DNA from: Desmodesmus armatus
Taxonomy: Eukaryota; Chlorophyta; Chlorophyceae; Sphaeropleales; Scenedesmaceae
Direction: 5' to 3'
Assembly: GCA_007449985.2 (NCBI GenBank)
Contig: VIIQ02000107.1
Span: forward strand, 1-64,000
DNA: 64,000 nucleotides
Positions 43,804 to 53,971 of this stretch are shown in pieces. The notes beneath the pieces were generated by a model, which was not told the DNA's origin, did not search any database, and worked only from the letters and a program-made list of their open reading frames with translations. Numbering within the stretch: position 1 is the stretch's first letter; every line of letters begins with the position of its first letter. A program made the translations under genes and the position numbers.

Positions 43804-45268
43804 TCAGGCTGCAGGCCTACTCCAATCTTGAGGAGTCAGCCCCCGGGGCCTGAGGCTCACCCTCGTCACACCAAGGGGCAGCTGCAACAGGCAGCTGACA
43901 TCAAACTGTGAGGGTGACCCTTGCGGAGTCACACCGATCAGCGACAGCTGCTGCAGTGCAGGGCAGCTGGCTGCTATCCTGGCGACCTGTGCTGCCTCCA
44001 CACAGGGCTGAGGTGGACGTGAATTTCCCAACAGGTAGAGCTCCTTGAGGTTTGGCAGAACGCGCCCTGAGGGGAACATGTAATCAAAGGCTGCCTGGGG
44101 GACAGGCACGTTGCCCCATTCCACAAGGGATAGAGCTGTGAGCTGGGTGGATGCTGTAAGGGCTGAGAAACATTGGTAGCTGCCAGCTAGCTGCTGGTGC
44201 TGTGCGGCGACCCTGTGAAGCCCCATGGCTTCCAACTGCAGGCGCCGCAGCTGGGTGAGGTGCTTCAGTGCCGCCAGCAGCTCCCTGGGCACTTTGTCAT
44301 CAGCTGGTCTGCCGGGCGGCTGCTGCTGCAGTAAGTCCAAGCTCTGCAGGTGCTGCAGGTTGCTGAGGTTGGCGATGTCTGCTGCTGCCAAGCGCCCCAC
44401 ATCCAGCAGCAGCTCTGATAGCTGGGGCAGCAGCTGCAGCTGCTGCCACAGAGCTGCATACGCTTGCCACCCTTTGAGCTGCTCCCCTGTACGGGTGTCA
44501 TTGTGGCACACTCGGGGTTCACAGCAGTCAAAGTGCAGCTTGGTTAGTGTGGTTGCGCTCAGGAGCTGCAACAGCAATTGCTCGGTCAGCTTGCAGTCAA
44601 CCAGCGTCAGCTCCTGCAGCTGTGGCAGAGTGATAGCAGCACTGCCAGTGCTGCCTGTGGTGCTGCTGCTGCTGCTGCTGCTCTTGATCTTGAGGCGATT
44701 CAGGTCCAGCCTGCGCAGCAAACCTAAGCACAGGTAGCTGCAACCAGTGCCATCTGCACGAGGTTCCCCTGCCAGTAACCCTGAGGCCCACCACCACACT
44801 GCCACGCTTGGCCAAGCAATCTTGCAGCTGATCGCGGCGCTTGCGGCTGTCTAGACATACGTCCACATCAGCTAGTGCTGCTGCTTCAGCTGCTGCCCAG
44901 GAGCGGCACACCAGGGCGCAGCAGGTGAGGCGCTGTCTCAAAGGTACGTGCTGCAGGATGCAGGACACTGCTGCCTCTGGGAGCTCTGGAAGCTGCGCTG
45001 GTCCTGCTGCTGGTACCAGCTGCACCGGTGCTGCTGCTGGTCCTTCTGTCTGAGGTACCCTGCAAACTGGGACGGACCTGCAGCAGTAGCAAGCGGCAGC
45101 ATAAATCTTCCATTTTGGTTGCTTCTTACTGGTGCCGGACTTTGACTGAACTAGGCAGCAAGTGCAAAAGACCCTTGCCTGCAGATCTACACATCTGTCG
45201 CATGCTGATGTCAGTGCCGCGTCCGTAAGGCGCTGCAGCTGTACCGTTTCAGCTTTGAAACAATTCAC
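43804..45268 (-). CDS. F-box/LRR protein D (different subfamily; frame break)
   Basis: The N-terminal part (frame 45268-44597) contains an F-box, LPELPEAAVSCILQHVPLRQ, then RLTCCALVCRSWAAAEAAAL, then DCLAKRGSVVVGLRVTG. The LRR part (frame 44805-43804) gives LLRRLDLNRLKI, LPQLQELTLVDCKL, LSNLQHLQSLDL, LTQLRRLQLEAMGL, GRVLPNLKELYLLG and CPALQQLSLIG, ending GLTPQDWSRPAA. The two frames meet around 44720-44745 (LQLPV / CLGLLRRLDL); a one-base indel or an unseen tiny intron is needed. The start is uncertain: the first ATG is at 45268, but an acceptor-like CTGCTGCAG near 45077 suggests the coding exon may begin there. It does not share the LPDPCLL F-box or the EPVWRQ tail, so it belongs to another F-box/LRR group. 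Confidence 0.6.
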
Positions 45269-46533
45269 TCACCCTGCTGGGTCTGCCATTGAGCCTCAGA
45301 CGGGTGTGGGCTGCCAAGGCGTGCTGTGTGCCTAGTCACACAGGTGGTGCTCCTGCTCGTTCTGGTGCAGCTGAAATTCCACGCTGTACAGGATGTATTG
45401 AACGTTGCGACCCGGAAAAGACAAGCATCACTTCAGTAAACGCTTTATTATGCACGGTTGGGTTCAGGGTTTGTGTTGCTGCAGAGCTGCAGCTCTGCAG
45501 ACATGGAGTTGAGGTCAGGCAAGCTGAAAGGCCCTGACAGCTGGAGGCATTCCTGCCTAGGAAAATTGCTGCCAGATCCAAGTGGTCAGGCTAGTGGGAG
45601 CAGCATCAACACAGTCATCCAGAAGTGGGTGGGCTCTGTGATGGCTGTAGTCTGAGTGCTTCAAATGTGAAAGGATGCCAGCAGCTGCACCATCAGCTCA
45701 ACAGTTACAGTTAAAATCAAGCAACACTCTCAGAAGCTGCTGTCGTGCGCACTTGGCTATCACTGCGGACCACTCCACACTACCAAAACACTACACAACA
45801 GTAGTGAGCAGTGCTAATCTCACTGCCTTCAATGCCTGCTACATGTGCGATGCAGATATGGGATGTGAACCATACAGAGCAAAACCCTCTGCCACACAGG
45901 CCACACCAGCATGCCGCATGCGCAACCGCTGGCAGCAGCACACAACAACCTGTGCAGGCACCTCATTCAACCCTGAACCCATGTGTTGCGCAAGCGTCTA
46001 TGGCTGAAAGAGCAACCAGCGTGTGCTTGCAGCATTGCTGCAGCGCACTGCACAGTGTGCAGTGACAATGGGTGCTACGAGCACATGCAAAAGTAAATGC
46101 AGCAACCTGCCCAGATTGCATTCCATGGGCGCAAGGTGTGCACAAGCACGCCCCAACGAGACATGTGCAGACAGCATGCAATCATTTGCTGCAAATGCAG
46201 ACAGCCAACATGCTGCCTGCTCTCACAACACAACAACCGTGCTTCATCAAGTGACACAGATCCTGCATGACATGCCACAGAAACAGCACTGCTGGGCTGC
46301 ATCTGCAATAGTATGACATCAACAGGCACACCTCACAACTATCCTTGGCAGCAAAGGCCAACAAAAGCAAGGCCAACAAAAGCGGGTGTCAGCAACCGCA
46401 GCTGTCACACTGACACTGCCATTGTGCCACGGCCGCAAGTGCTGACTGACGAAAAGAAATGGGTCATGCCCTAACAGCAGCGCCCCCCTCCCACACACCA
46501 GTACTGCCCAGTCACCCTGACGTTACTGTCCAG
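45269..46533. other. Intergenic between LRR genes D and E
   Basis: Contains a 22-nt perfect palindrome (45479-45500, around GCAGAGCTGCAGCTCTGC). It also has sequence similar to the flank downstream of gene C (shared ATGTGTTGCGCA at about 40122 and 45980). No gene recognised. Confidence 0.5.
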
Positions 46534-48477
46534 TCACTCAGCCAGAGCTGCAGCTGCCTGCTGTGCAACTTCAGGGTCAGCGCTCTTGCTCAAGTGCTGC
46601 AGCACTTGGCGCCACACTGGTTCACCATCAGTAGGCCTCTGAGGGTCCTGCACAACCGCACGACACAGAACAGCAGCAGCAGCAATACACAAGTTGTCGT
46701 GGGTTCTCATAACAGGGAACCCATAGTGACTGTCGACTCCTGCTGCAGTGCCCTGTGACAATTGGGAGAAGGTTTGAGCCCGTGCCTCAAGACACTTATG
46801 AGCCCCAGATTTGGGTTGGCAGCGGCCAGTGACACCTCAAGCTCTTTCATGGAGATTTCAAGCATGGACTGTTGCACAACAACGTCAATGTCCAGTCATG
46901 AAAGCCATACTGAGTTGTAGCCAGCTGAACACGCAACAATCAACACACATAGTAAGTCAACAGCTTCACATTGCACAGCCACACTGTGGCTGTTCAGAAA
47001 GAACAGCAGCAACAGCACGGGTGAAGCACTGCTGCTGTGTGATGGTCCTACCTTGCTTGCGTGAAATGGCGACGGTCTATCGAATTCGTCCACCAGCAGC
47101 ATTGTCAGCTGCTTGAGACTTGTCAGCAGCAGCAGCCCCTGGGGACTGCAGGCATGCATCAACTGCAGGTCCCTCAGCCCTGTCAGTTGACACAATGACT
47201 CTGCCACCTCCGCGCTGCTAGTAGCATCCACAACCCTGCCTATGTGCAGTGTGTGCAGCGCGCTAAATCCAGTCAGAGCACCCAGCAGCTCCTTGCTCGG
47301 AAAACACCGCATCTCCAAAGTCTGCAGCCCAGGGCAGCAGCTGACAAGGCTGCTGCCTTCGACGGCTGCTAGGTACTGGCCTGAGGGCGTTGTTACCCAC
47401 GAAACGTCGAGTGAGCGCAGGTGTGGCAGCTGCCTCCCAGTAGAAAACACGTGCTGCCAAAAACCTACCGGCAGTGTGCAGCTGCGGATGCTGAGGTGCT
47501 GCAGCCTGCTGCTGGTTGTCAGGGCTGAGAAGGCCGCTGCAGGAGTGTTGCTGACCTCAACACGATGCAAGGCCCCTCCCAGCTCCAGGTGTGTCAGCTG
47601 CGTCAGGTGCTTCAACTGCGCCAGCAGCTGCTGAACGCCAGCTGCAGCACCAGCTATGCTGCAAGCTGGCAGCTCCAGGTGCTGCAGCTGCGTCTTGCCG
47701 GCCAGGGCGGCTGGCTCCAAAGTGGCAAACGTCAGGGCTAGATGTGTGAGGCCACACAAGCCCGACACCATTTCAGAAGAACAACACCACCTTTCCAGGA
47801 AACATACCACCAAATGGGGAATACCGAGGGATGTGCATGCGCAGGTGGACCAGGCGGGTTAGAGCTTGCAAAGACGGGGGTGCAGCAGTGCTATCGCCAG
47901 CTGGCAGCTGGCTTGCAAGCTCCAGGTATGTGAGCTGTTGCAGCAGCGACAGTGCGCCAACCGGGAAGGAGGCGCACGCGCTGACAGTGCTGATGCTGAG
48001 GTGCTCCAGCCCAGGCAGCAGCGACAGCGCCGCTGCTTGCGCCACAGCACTACCTTGCAGCCGACAGTCACGGAGCTGCAGCTGCTTGAGGGGCAGCCCA
48101 GGCCTCAGCACCCCCAGGCAGCCACGGCCCGGCTGCAGCTGCACATTGATTCGCTGCAGCTGGAGGCTGGTAAGCTGCAGCTTGGAGGGCAGCTGCAGCA
48201 GGCTCAGCAACGTCAAGCTGCTGCCCCGCACCTCCAAAGTGTCTGCATGCTGGCCGTGCTTGCCCAGATACGGCAGCAGGCTGTGGTCCAGCTGCTGCTG
48301 GGTTCGCAAAGTCACTGCGATGCTGCTGAGAGCCACCACAGCTGCCTGGTGCAGCCTGCTGTGAGCTCTGGCGGCACTGAAAAGGCTGGCAGGGTCATCT
48401 GCCAAGCACTGCATCACTGCTAGGAGGCAGGGGTCCGAGCACTCAAGCAAGGAGGCCGGAACTTCTGTGCCCTTCAT
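46534..48477 (-). pseudogene. F-box/LRR family member E with frameshift
   Basis: The ATG at 48477 follows an acceptor (TTGTTTGCAG|G). F-box: DPCLLAVMQCLADDPASLFS, then AARAHSRLHQAAVVALSSIA; linker LLPYLGKHGQHADTLEVRG; then LRRs to LVHLRMHIPRYSPFGG. There, about 47765-47810, the frame runs into a stop at 47773. The family pattern resumes in another frame at EMVSGLCGLTHLALTFATLE. The segment between is about 33 nt longer than in gene C, so an insertion with net frameshift is likely. The second part ends at HASK (donor at 47051, AAG|GTAGGA). The final exon 46647-46534 encodes DPQRPTDGEPVWRQVLQHLS, then KSADPEVAQQAAAALAE; phase 0. Apart from this one region the copy is well preserved. Confidence 0.72.
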
Positions 48478-49549
48478 CCTGCAAACAAGAAACAAAGTGG
48501 TGACGAGTGTCAATCAAAGCCATCGGTGGTCACAGCAGTGTCTTGTTAACAAAGGGACACAGCAGTATTCCATCAATAGATCTGCTGGACAGAAAGACCG
48601 GGCAGCAACATCCTTCAATTGTGGCTGACATAGATTACCTTGAACGTGCTGCTGAGTAGTACAGGGCACTGGCTCATCCGTCAGGGTTGGCTGTCGACAC
48701 CTTCTGTGAATCCAAGGATCAGTGATCTCAAGAAAGTTGGGTACGTCCAGGCGAGTGCACTTGCTGTGAGCTTTCATGAAGACGATAATGATTTTTTTGC
48801 GTTTCACGATCGGCACTTGCCACTGCCAGGGGCCCAAGTTCTTGGAACCCTGGGCCATGCATATATGCATGTTTGACTGGTTGGGAAGCTGGAGGCAAAT
48901 GTGAGAAGGGTGGGGAAGGTTGGGGTTCAGAAGGACAGGTTAATCAGTAGGTGTCAGCGTCGTCAGAAATTTGCAGGGTGGGGACCTGGCCTTGAGTAAC
49001 CGGCCAGCTGAAACACCTGCGCAGGAACAACCCTCGCTGCTGGAAGCTGGGGTCCTGCCAAGGGGTGATGTGCCTGGTGAACAATCCGTTTGCTACGAGC
49101 TCTTCACCACAGGGGGTTGGCTTACTGTCAAAAGCAGCCAGCTGAGGCCAATAGCCAGCCAACACGGGCAACATGCACAGCGTCACTCATCTCATGCAAA
49201 GGCTCATGCCAATCACAACAGGTGCCATCATAAACCTGTGCATATTCCTGGAAGTGATTAAAAGGGATGTAAAACCCCACCAACTGACCACACCATCAGT
49301 CCAGTGACCGCAACTGCTGGGGCCCGGAGGCTCACCGGTGAGGGACACCTGATACGCCTCATGACCCTGTGTACGATTACCTGCTGTTGCTGAGTGGTGT
49401 CTGCTGAGACTAACAGTCACAGCTGCTACTTGCGCGCGAGCTCGACTGATCAGCCACAAGGACACTGAAGCAACCCGGGCTGCATACATGCGGCACAGCA
49501 GCTCTGCTGCACCAGCTGGCGTGCTATGCTGCGCTGCCAGCAGTGCTGT
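48478..49549. other. Intergenic; possible broken minus-strand ORF
   Basis: A minus-strand frame 49489-48944 is interrupted by one TGA at 49187-49189 and otherwise reads like protein (YQVSLTGEPPGPSSCGHWTD; FDSKPTPCGEELVANGLFTR; QISDDADTY at its end). I do not recognise it. It may be a pseudogene fragment or chance. No splice pattern was convincing. Confidence 0.35.
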
Positions 49550-51191
49550 TCACGTCATGATTGTCTTGAACTCCTTATAGTCAATGTAACCAGACCTGTA
49601 GAGCAGTGAGCACACTATGTTACTTCTGCAATAAACTGGACACGTGTCAGCAGGAAGCATGCAGTGCACAGTGCCAACAATGATTGGTTCAGCCTGGACA
49701 CACCAGCACACACGTGTGCACACGTGTCGTGCACTCGTGCATTGTTCCAAACACAAGCAGTGTGACGCAAGCAGTTGAAAATTCTTGCAGAAGTTACACA
49801 CAATCTCTGAGCACCTGGTTACTGCATGCAGGTATGAACCACAGCATAACTGCTCACCGGTCCAAGTCCACTTCTCGTATCAACCTGTCAATGTCCAGCG
49901 TCAGCTCAAAGTCCTGCAGGGCAAGCAACATGCATGACGTCTGCAATTCAGAGCCTGCTGCTGATTGTCACCTGCCTGCAGGATAACTAGCAGTACTGCT
50001 GCTCGGGCGGCGACGTCAGGTAGTGACAGCTGGCTGCAGCCTTACTCGCTGTTTGCAACATAGCTTTGATGCGTACACCATATCCAGCTGCAACCGGCCC
50101 ATGCATGGAGTGTTGGCCAGCTCCTGCATGCATGGTCACACATTGCTGCATGTGGGGCTGACCTTGATGGTGGCTCGCAGCTTTTCTGTGGAGATTTTGC
50201 CTGTCTTGTCTGGCTGCGCAAACAGCAACAGAGTAGTGTGACAGAGTGTTCAACACTCAGTGAGCCAGCGTGTGCCTCATGTGTTGCACTTTCCAGCTGC
50301 AATCACCGCAGCGGCTGCCGACCGGTGAAATAAAAGTATTTTGACTGAAAGCGGCCCTTTCCAGCCTACTTCACATCTGCTGAAAGCAAGCAGTGCATTC
50401 TGCTGGGGGACATCTGTGTAGCAGCTGCTTACGTGGCCCCCAAGCGCCACAAACGCATCCAGCGTGTCTGCCTCATCCTGGTTCTTGGCTGTGGCTGCTT
50501 TGTGTTTGAGGATTACGTTGCAGAACTCCGGGAAGTCAATCTCTCCTGAGTTGTCCTCATCCACCTGCAGAACGCAGCACATGAGGGTTCAGAATGCTGT
50601 CAAACAAGTACCTGCTGGTGCCTTTGAGAAGAGCAACAGCAGCAGCTGAAGCATCAGAACAGGCTGACGTGCATGACGTTGAGATCTGCTGCTGCAGCAT
50701 TAGATGCATGTGCAATACTGCACTACCTGGACCCCGACCGCTGCTGCTGGACATTTCTGGACCTGCTGCTCTTGCAGCCCCTGCTGCAGTTGTTGGGGCA
50801 GTTGGCGAGCTGATTTTAGCTAATCAACCAAGCAACCCCCACAGAGTTGGACACCACTCGCACCCGCTGTTGCTCACTTCATGCACGATGGCAAACAGTT
50901 CCTCATCAGTTGGAGAATGCCCCATGCTTGTCACTGCTGTCTTGAGCTCCTGCGTTGAAATGGTCCCAGACCCTACAGCAAAAGGTGACACATGGCAGCT
51001 GCTGTTCTACCAAACTGTTGCGAGTTGATCACAGGCGTCTCTCACAAAGGCTTGTGCACTTGGTGGTACTGCATGCGGCTGTCACACTCCACAGCAGCAC
51101 CACAACAGCACTCACCATCCTTATCAAACTGAGCAAACGCCTTCCTGCACAGAGCCACCTCCTCATCGCTCAGATCATCAGGCAACGTCAT
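49550..51191 (-). CDS. Calmodulin-like EF-hand protein
   Basis: Six exons, all phases consistent: 51191-51116, 50972-50878, 50564-50433, 50213-50163, 49913-49858, 49595-49550; 151 residues. EF1 loop DKDGSGTISTQE (residues 23-34), EF2 loop DEDNSGEIDFPE (59-70) and EF4 loop DLDRSGYIDYKE (134-145) are canonical 12-residue Ca-binding loops. The EF3 region (HPDKTGKISTEK, about 101-112) lacks the acidic ligands and probably does not bind calcium. Size and layout match the calmodulin/centrin superfamily, including small algal dynein and ciliary light chains. The divergent N-terminus and degraded EF3 argue against calmodulin itself. It acts as a Ca sensor; the partner is unknown. Confidence 0.85.
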
Positions 51192-51767
51192 GCTGAAACC
51201 CCCTTTATGATGTTGTTGGCTGTCAACAAGGCCAATACATGCAAGGAACGTTCCCGCCTGCAGGTGACGTTTGTGTTTCTATAACAGTTGGGCAGTCTTT
51301 TAAGATATGAATTATGACTTGAAGACTAATGGAGGGTTCACTGAACTTGAGACGCTTGCAAGCGATTCGGGCATGCCAGTTGAGAACGGTTTCTGGGACC
51401 TGATCTGCGTTTGTGGCACCAGTACTTTTTGGATGTCGCAGGCCATACCTTCAGTCAAGCTTAGCTGTTTGCGGTATCCACAATCGTCCTGTTCCAGTGC
51501 ACATGCTGCAAGTCAAACATCAACGGCATGCCAGGTACAAAATTGCCAACACGTCCTTACTGACCAACCAGTCACAGATGCTGTGATGCCGGTGTAAGCA
51601 GGGCTTTCAAAGCATGCCCATGCTCCCACTCCTGCCAAACCGAGCACGTGAGCGGATATAAATCATGGGATGCCCATGCCACCAAAGCCCCCATCCACAC
51701 CACCACAGCCCAGCACGGCAGGGCCACCCATGCCCATGCCACCCATGTCCATGCTCATCAAAGGCGC
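51192..51767. other. Intergenic; nothing recognised
   Basis: Upstream region of the EF-hand gene and downstream region of LRR gene F. CCCATGCCACC-type short repeats near 51672-51750. No gene seen. Confidence 0.45.
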
Positions 51768-53417
51768 TTACTCAGCACACAAGCACTCCTTGAACCACAC
51801 TCGCTGAAGTCCAGGGCAGGCAGCTGCGATGCAAGCAAGGCCTGTGCGCCCAGGCGGAGGCATTCCTGCGTGCTGGCCTCCTGCACCTTGAGGTCCTGGC
51901 CTTGTGCAGCTAGCTGCATGCTGGCAGGAACACACTGTATGCTGAGCTGCGTGCTCACAGCAACTGGGCAAGCATTGGGGCTCACGCACCAGGCTTTCTG
52001 CAGGGCTTGAGGAGTGTTGACAGCACACATACAAGCTGCGCAGCTGGGGCAGCTGGCGCCCTGCAGGGAATGCGTGGTGCCACGCGCCTGGTGGCAGCCT
52101 GCAGTTTGTCAGGGCAAATTCCTGCAGCTGGCTGCTTGCTGTAAGGCCAGCGTACACTGCTGCTGGGGCAGGCCAGGTTAGATCCAGCTCCAATCCTGCA
52201 CGCATCTGCTGCGCAGCATGCAGGCCTGCCAGGTAGCTGCTAAAGTAACCGTGGCGCAGGCCCTGCGGTCTGCAATCAGCTTGCTTGACATGGAGGCGCT
52301 GCAGCTGGGTCAGCGCGCCTAGTAGTGTCAGCAACTGTGTGGGGCTGAAGGTCGCCTCTTGCAAGTGCAAGCTGGCAAGCTGTGTGTGGCCGTGCAGTTG
52401 GCTTAGGTCCACGATCAGGCGCTCCAGGTGCAGGTAGTGCAGGCATGTGAGGCTCTGCAACCAAGGCATGCTGGCCCCGTCGCCAAAGGGCTGATAGCTG
52501 TAGCCGTATGCAACCCCCAGGTGAAGGTGAGTGAGGCCTGTCAAGTTCCCGACATCCGAAACAAACTTGCGCGAGATGGTGACATTTGGGATGATGAGTG
52601 CCTGTAGCTTGCTCAGGCAGCTCAGGTGATGCAGCGGGTTGTGGCGCGCTTCATAACAATTGGTGTCAATCGACATGCGAAGCTCCAGGTGGGTCAAGTT
52701 TGTGAGCAGCTTCAGGGTTTCGCTGTACCAGAACACCTTGTATTTGCCACAGCAGGCTACCCCAGGTAGGGCGGGCCCTGTGGAAGGCGGGCGACTTAAG
52801 GTGACCAAGGCGCCGTTGTCATCCCATTCTGGGACCTCTGGGTCGGACTGGGTGAAGCTGAAGTGCTGTAGATTTGTCAGCGCAGTCAGGTGCTGAAGGG
52901 TCAAGTAACTGTGCTCACAAGCTCCCAAGTGCAGCTTGGTCAACGCAGTGAGGTCTTGCATGATGTTGCGGCCGTGTAGGTCTGACCAGAAGGGGTCCAA
53001 GAGGTCACGGCCATCACAGGTATGCCACCTAGAAGCACAGCCACTCAGCTCCAGGTCCTTCAGTCCTGAAGGTAGCTCGGCAAAGTGGAAGTTGAAGTTG
53101 GTGAGCTGCAGCTTTGTAAAGTGATGCCCGTGTGTGGGGAGCCACCATGCGAGCTGGGAACAACGCTGCTGGCGGCCGTCTGGCTTGTTCCGTGGGTCTT
53201 CCTCATCATGGCGGTTCCAATCTGGTGTGATCACATCGTCTGGCTGTTGAGAATACAGAGTGAATGTATGGCTGAAAGATGCCTCGGCCTGGGTGGCATA
53301 GTCTGCTGCTGCTTGCAGCCTGCTGTGGCCTAGACTGAAGCTGCTGAGCCGCAGGCCGGATGGCAGCTGCGCAGCTATGACTTGCAGAACCTCATCTGGC
53401 AGCTGTAAGATTTCCAT
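51768..53417 (-). CDS. F-box/LRR protein F (divergent subfamily)
   Basis: The ATG at 53417 follows an acceptor (CCTGTTGCAG|A). F-box-like start MEILQLPDEVLQVIAAQLPS, then GLRLSSFSLGHSRLQAAADY, then LRRs: FTKLQLTNFNFHFAELPSGL, LTALTKLHLGACEH, LTNLTHLELRMSID, LTGLTHLHLGVAYG, LTCLHYLHLERLIV, LTQLQRLHVKQADC, SSQLQEFALTNCRLPPGAWH and GRQLPQLRSLYV. The frame stays open to 51768 (549 residues). After RSLYV a perfect donor (GTATGT, about 52026) suggests an intron covering a low-quality Cys/Gln/Ser-rich stretch. An exon with CIAAACPGLQRVWF would follow, so the 3' model is uncertain. Repeat phrases (GRQLPQLRSL, LPPGAWHHAFPAG) are shared with genes B, C, E and G, indicating common ancestry of the LRR region. 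Confidence 0.68.
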   Translation of the reverse strand: MEILQLPDEVLQVIAAQLPSGLRLSSFSLGHSRLQAAADYATQAEASFSHTFTLYSQQPDDVITPDWNRHDEEDPRNKPDGRQQRCSQLAWWLPTHGHHFTKLQLTNFNFHFAELPSGLKDLELSGCASRWHTCDGRDLLDPFWSDLHGRNIMQDLTALTKLHLGACEHSYLTLQHLTALTNLQHFSFTQSDPEVPEWDDNGALVTLSRPPSTGPALPGVACCGKYKVFWYSETLKLLTNLTHLELRMSIDTNCYEARHNPLHHLSCLSKLQALIIPNVTISRKFVSDVGNLTGLTHLHLGVAYGYSYQPFGDGASMPWLQSLTCLHYLHLERLIVDLSQLHGHTQLASLHLQEATFSPTQLLTLLGALTQLQRLHVKQADCRPQGLRHGYFSSYLAGLHAAQQMRAGLELDLTWPAPAAVYAGLTASSQLQEFALTNCRLPPGAWHHAFPAGRQLPQLRSLYVCCQHSSSPAESLVREPQCLPSCCEHAAQHTVCSCQHAASCTRPGPQGAGGQHAGMPPPGRTGLACIAAACPGLQRVWFKECLCAE

Positions 53418-53971
53418 TCTGCAACAGGGAGCACGAAGTGGTTGTTGAAGACACAGACAGTACCTGCTGCCACAGCTAGCTGGCACAACGAGTGGGCACA
53501 AGCAGATCACAAGCTGTATCATAAGGTCGATTGGACTGCGTTGGTTGTGTTCCCCGCTCAACAGTGATGTTCACGTTTTCGCGGTCCATCATTTGTCCTG
53601 CTAAGCCCCGTACAGTTGTGATACGCTGTGTCCGCGGCATCAAACTCGTGTATCAGACCTATCAATGCATCTGCAGGTCACTGACACCACACCCACTCCA
53701 TGGACCACCCGCTGCGCTGGGGCTGGGGGTGTGCTGGCGATCAGCTGACAAATGTGAGGCAGTGCCCGGAACCGGGGAGGTAGCAAGGCTGACAAATGTG
53801 TACATGTCCAGAGTTGCTTGTTTGCCACATGGCTTAATCCGCATTCATCTTGGTGTCCCCAGACATTGAAGACACTCTTACAGTCATCACACACATCAAC
53901 TAGCACCACAACCCGTTGGTGCCCCTGCAACTGCTGATCCCTGCAGGAGGATACACAGGTGGGAGGATACA
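53418..53971. other. Convergent/intergenic region
   Basis: 5' flank of LRR gene F and 3' flank of the PUS1-like gene. No further gene recognised. Confidence 0.45.
53878..53882 (-). terminator. TGTAA polyadenylation signal of the PUS1-like gene
   Basis: TTACA on the plus strand, i.e. TGTAA on the coding strand, 90 nt beyond the stop codon. Confidence 0.45.

Noticed and set aside
53531..53869. 112-codon plus-strand frame between LRR F and the PUS1-like gene
   Set aside because: No recognisable features or splice structure; fits chance in a GC-moderate intergenic stretch.
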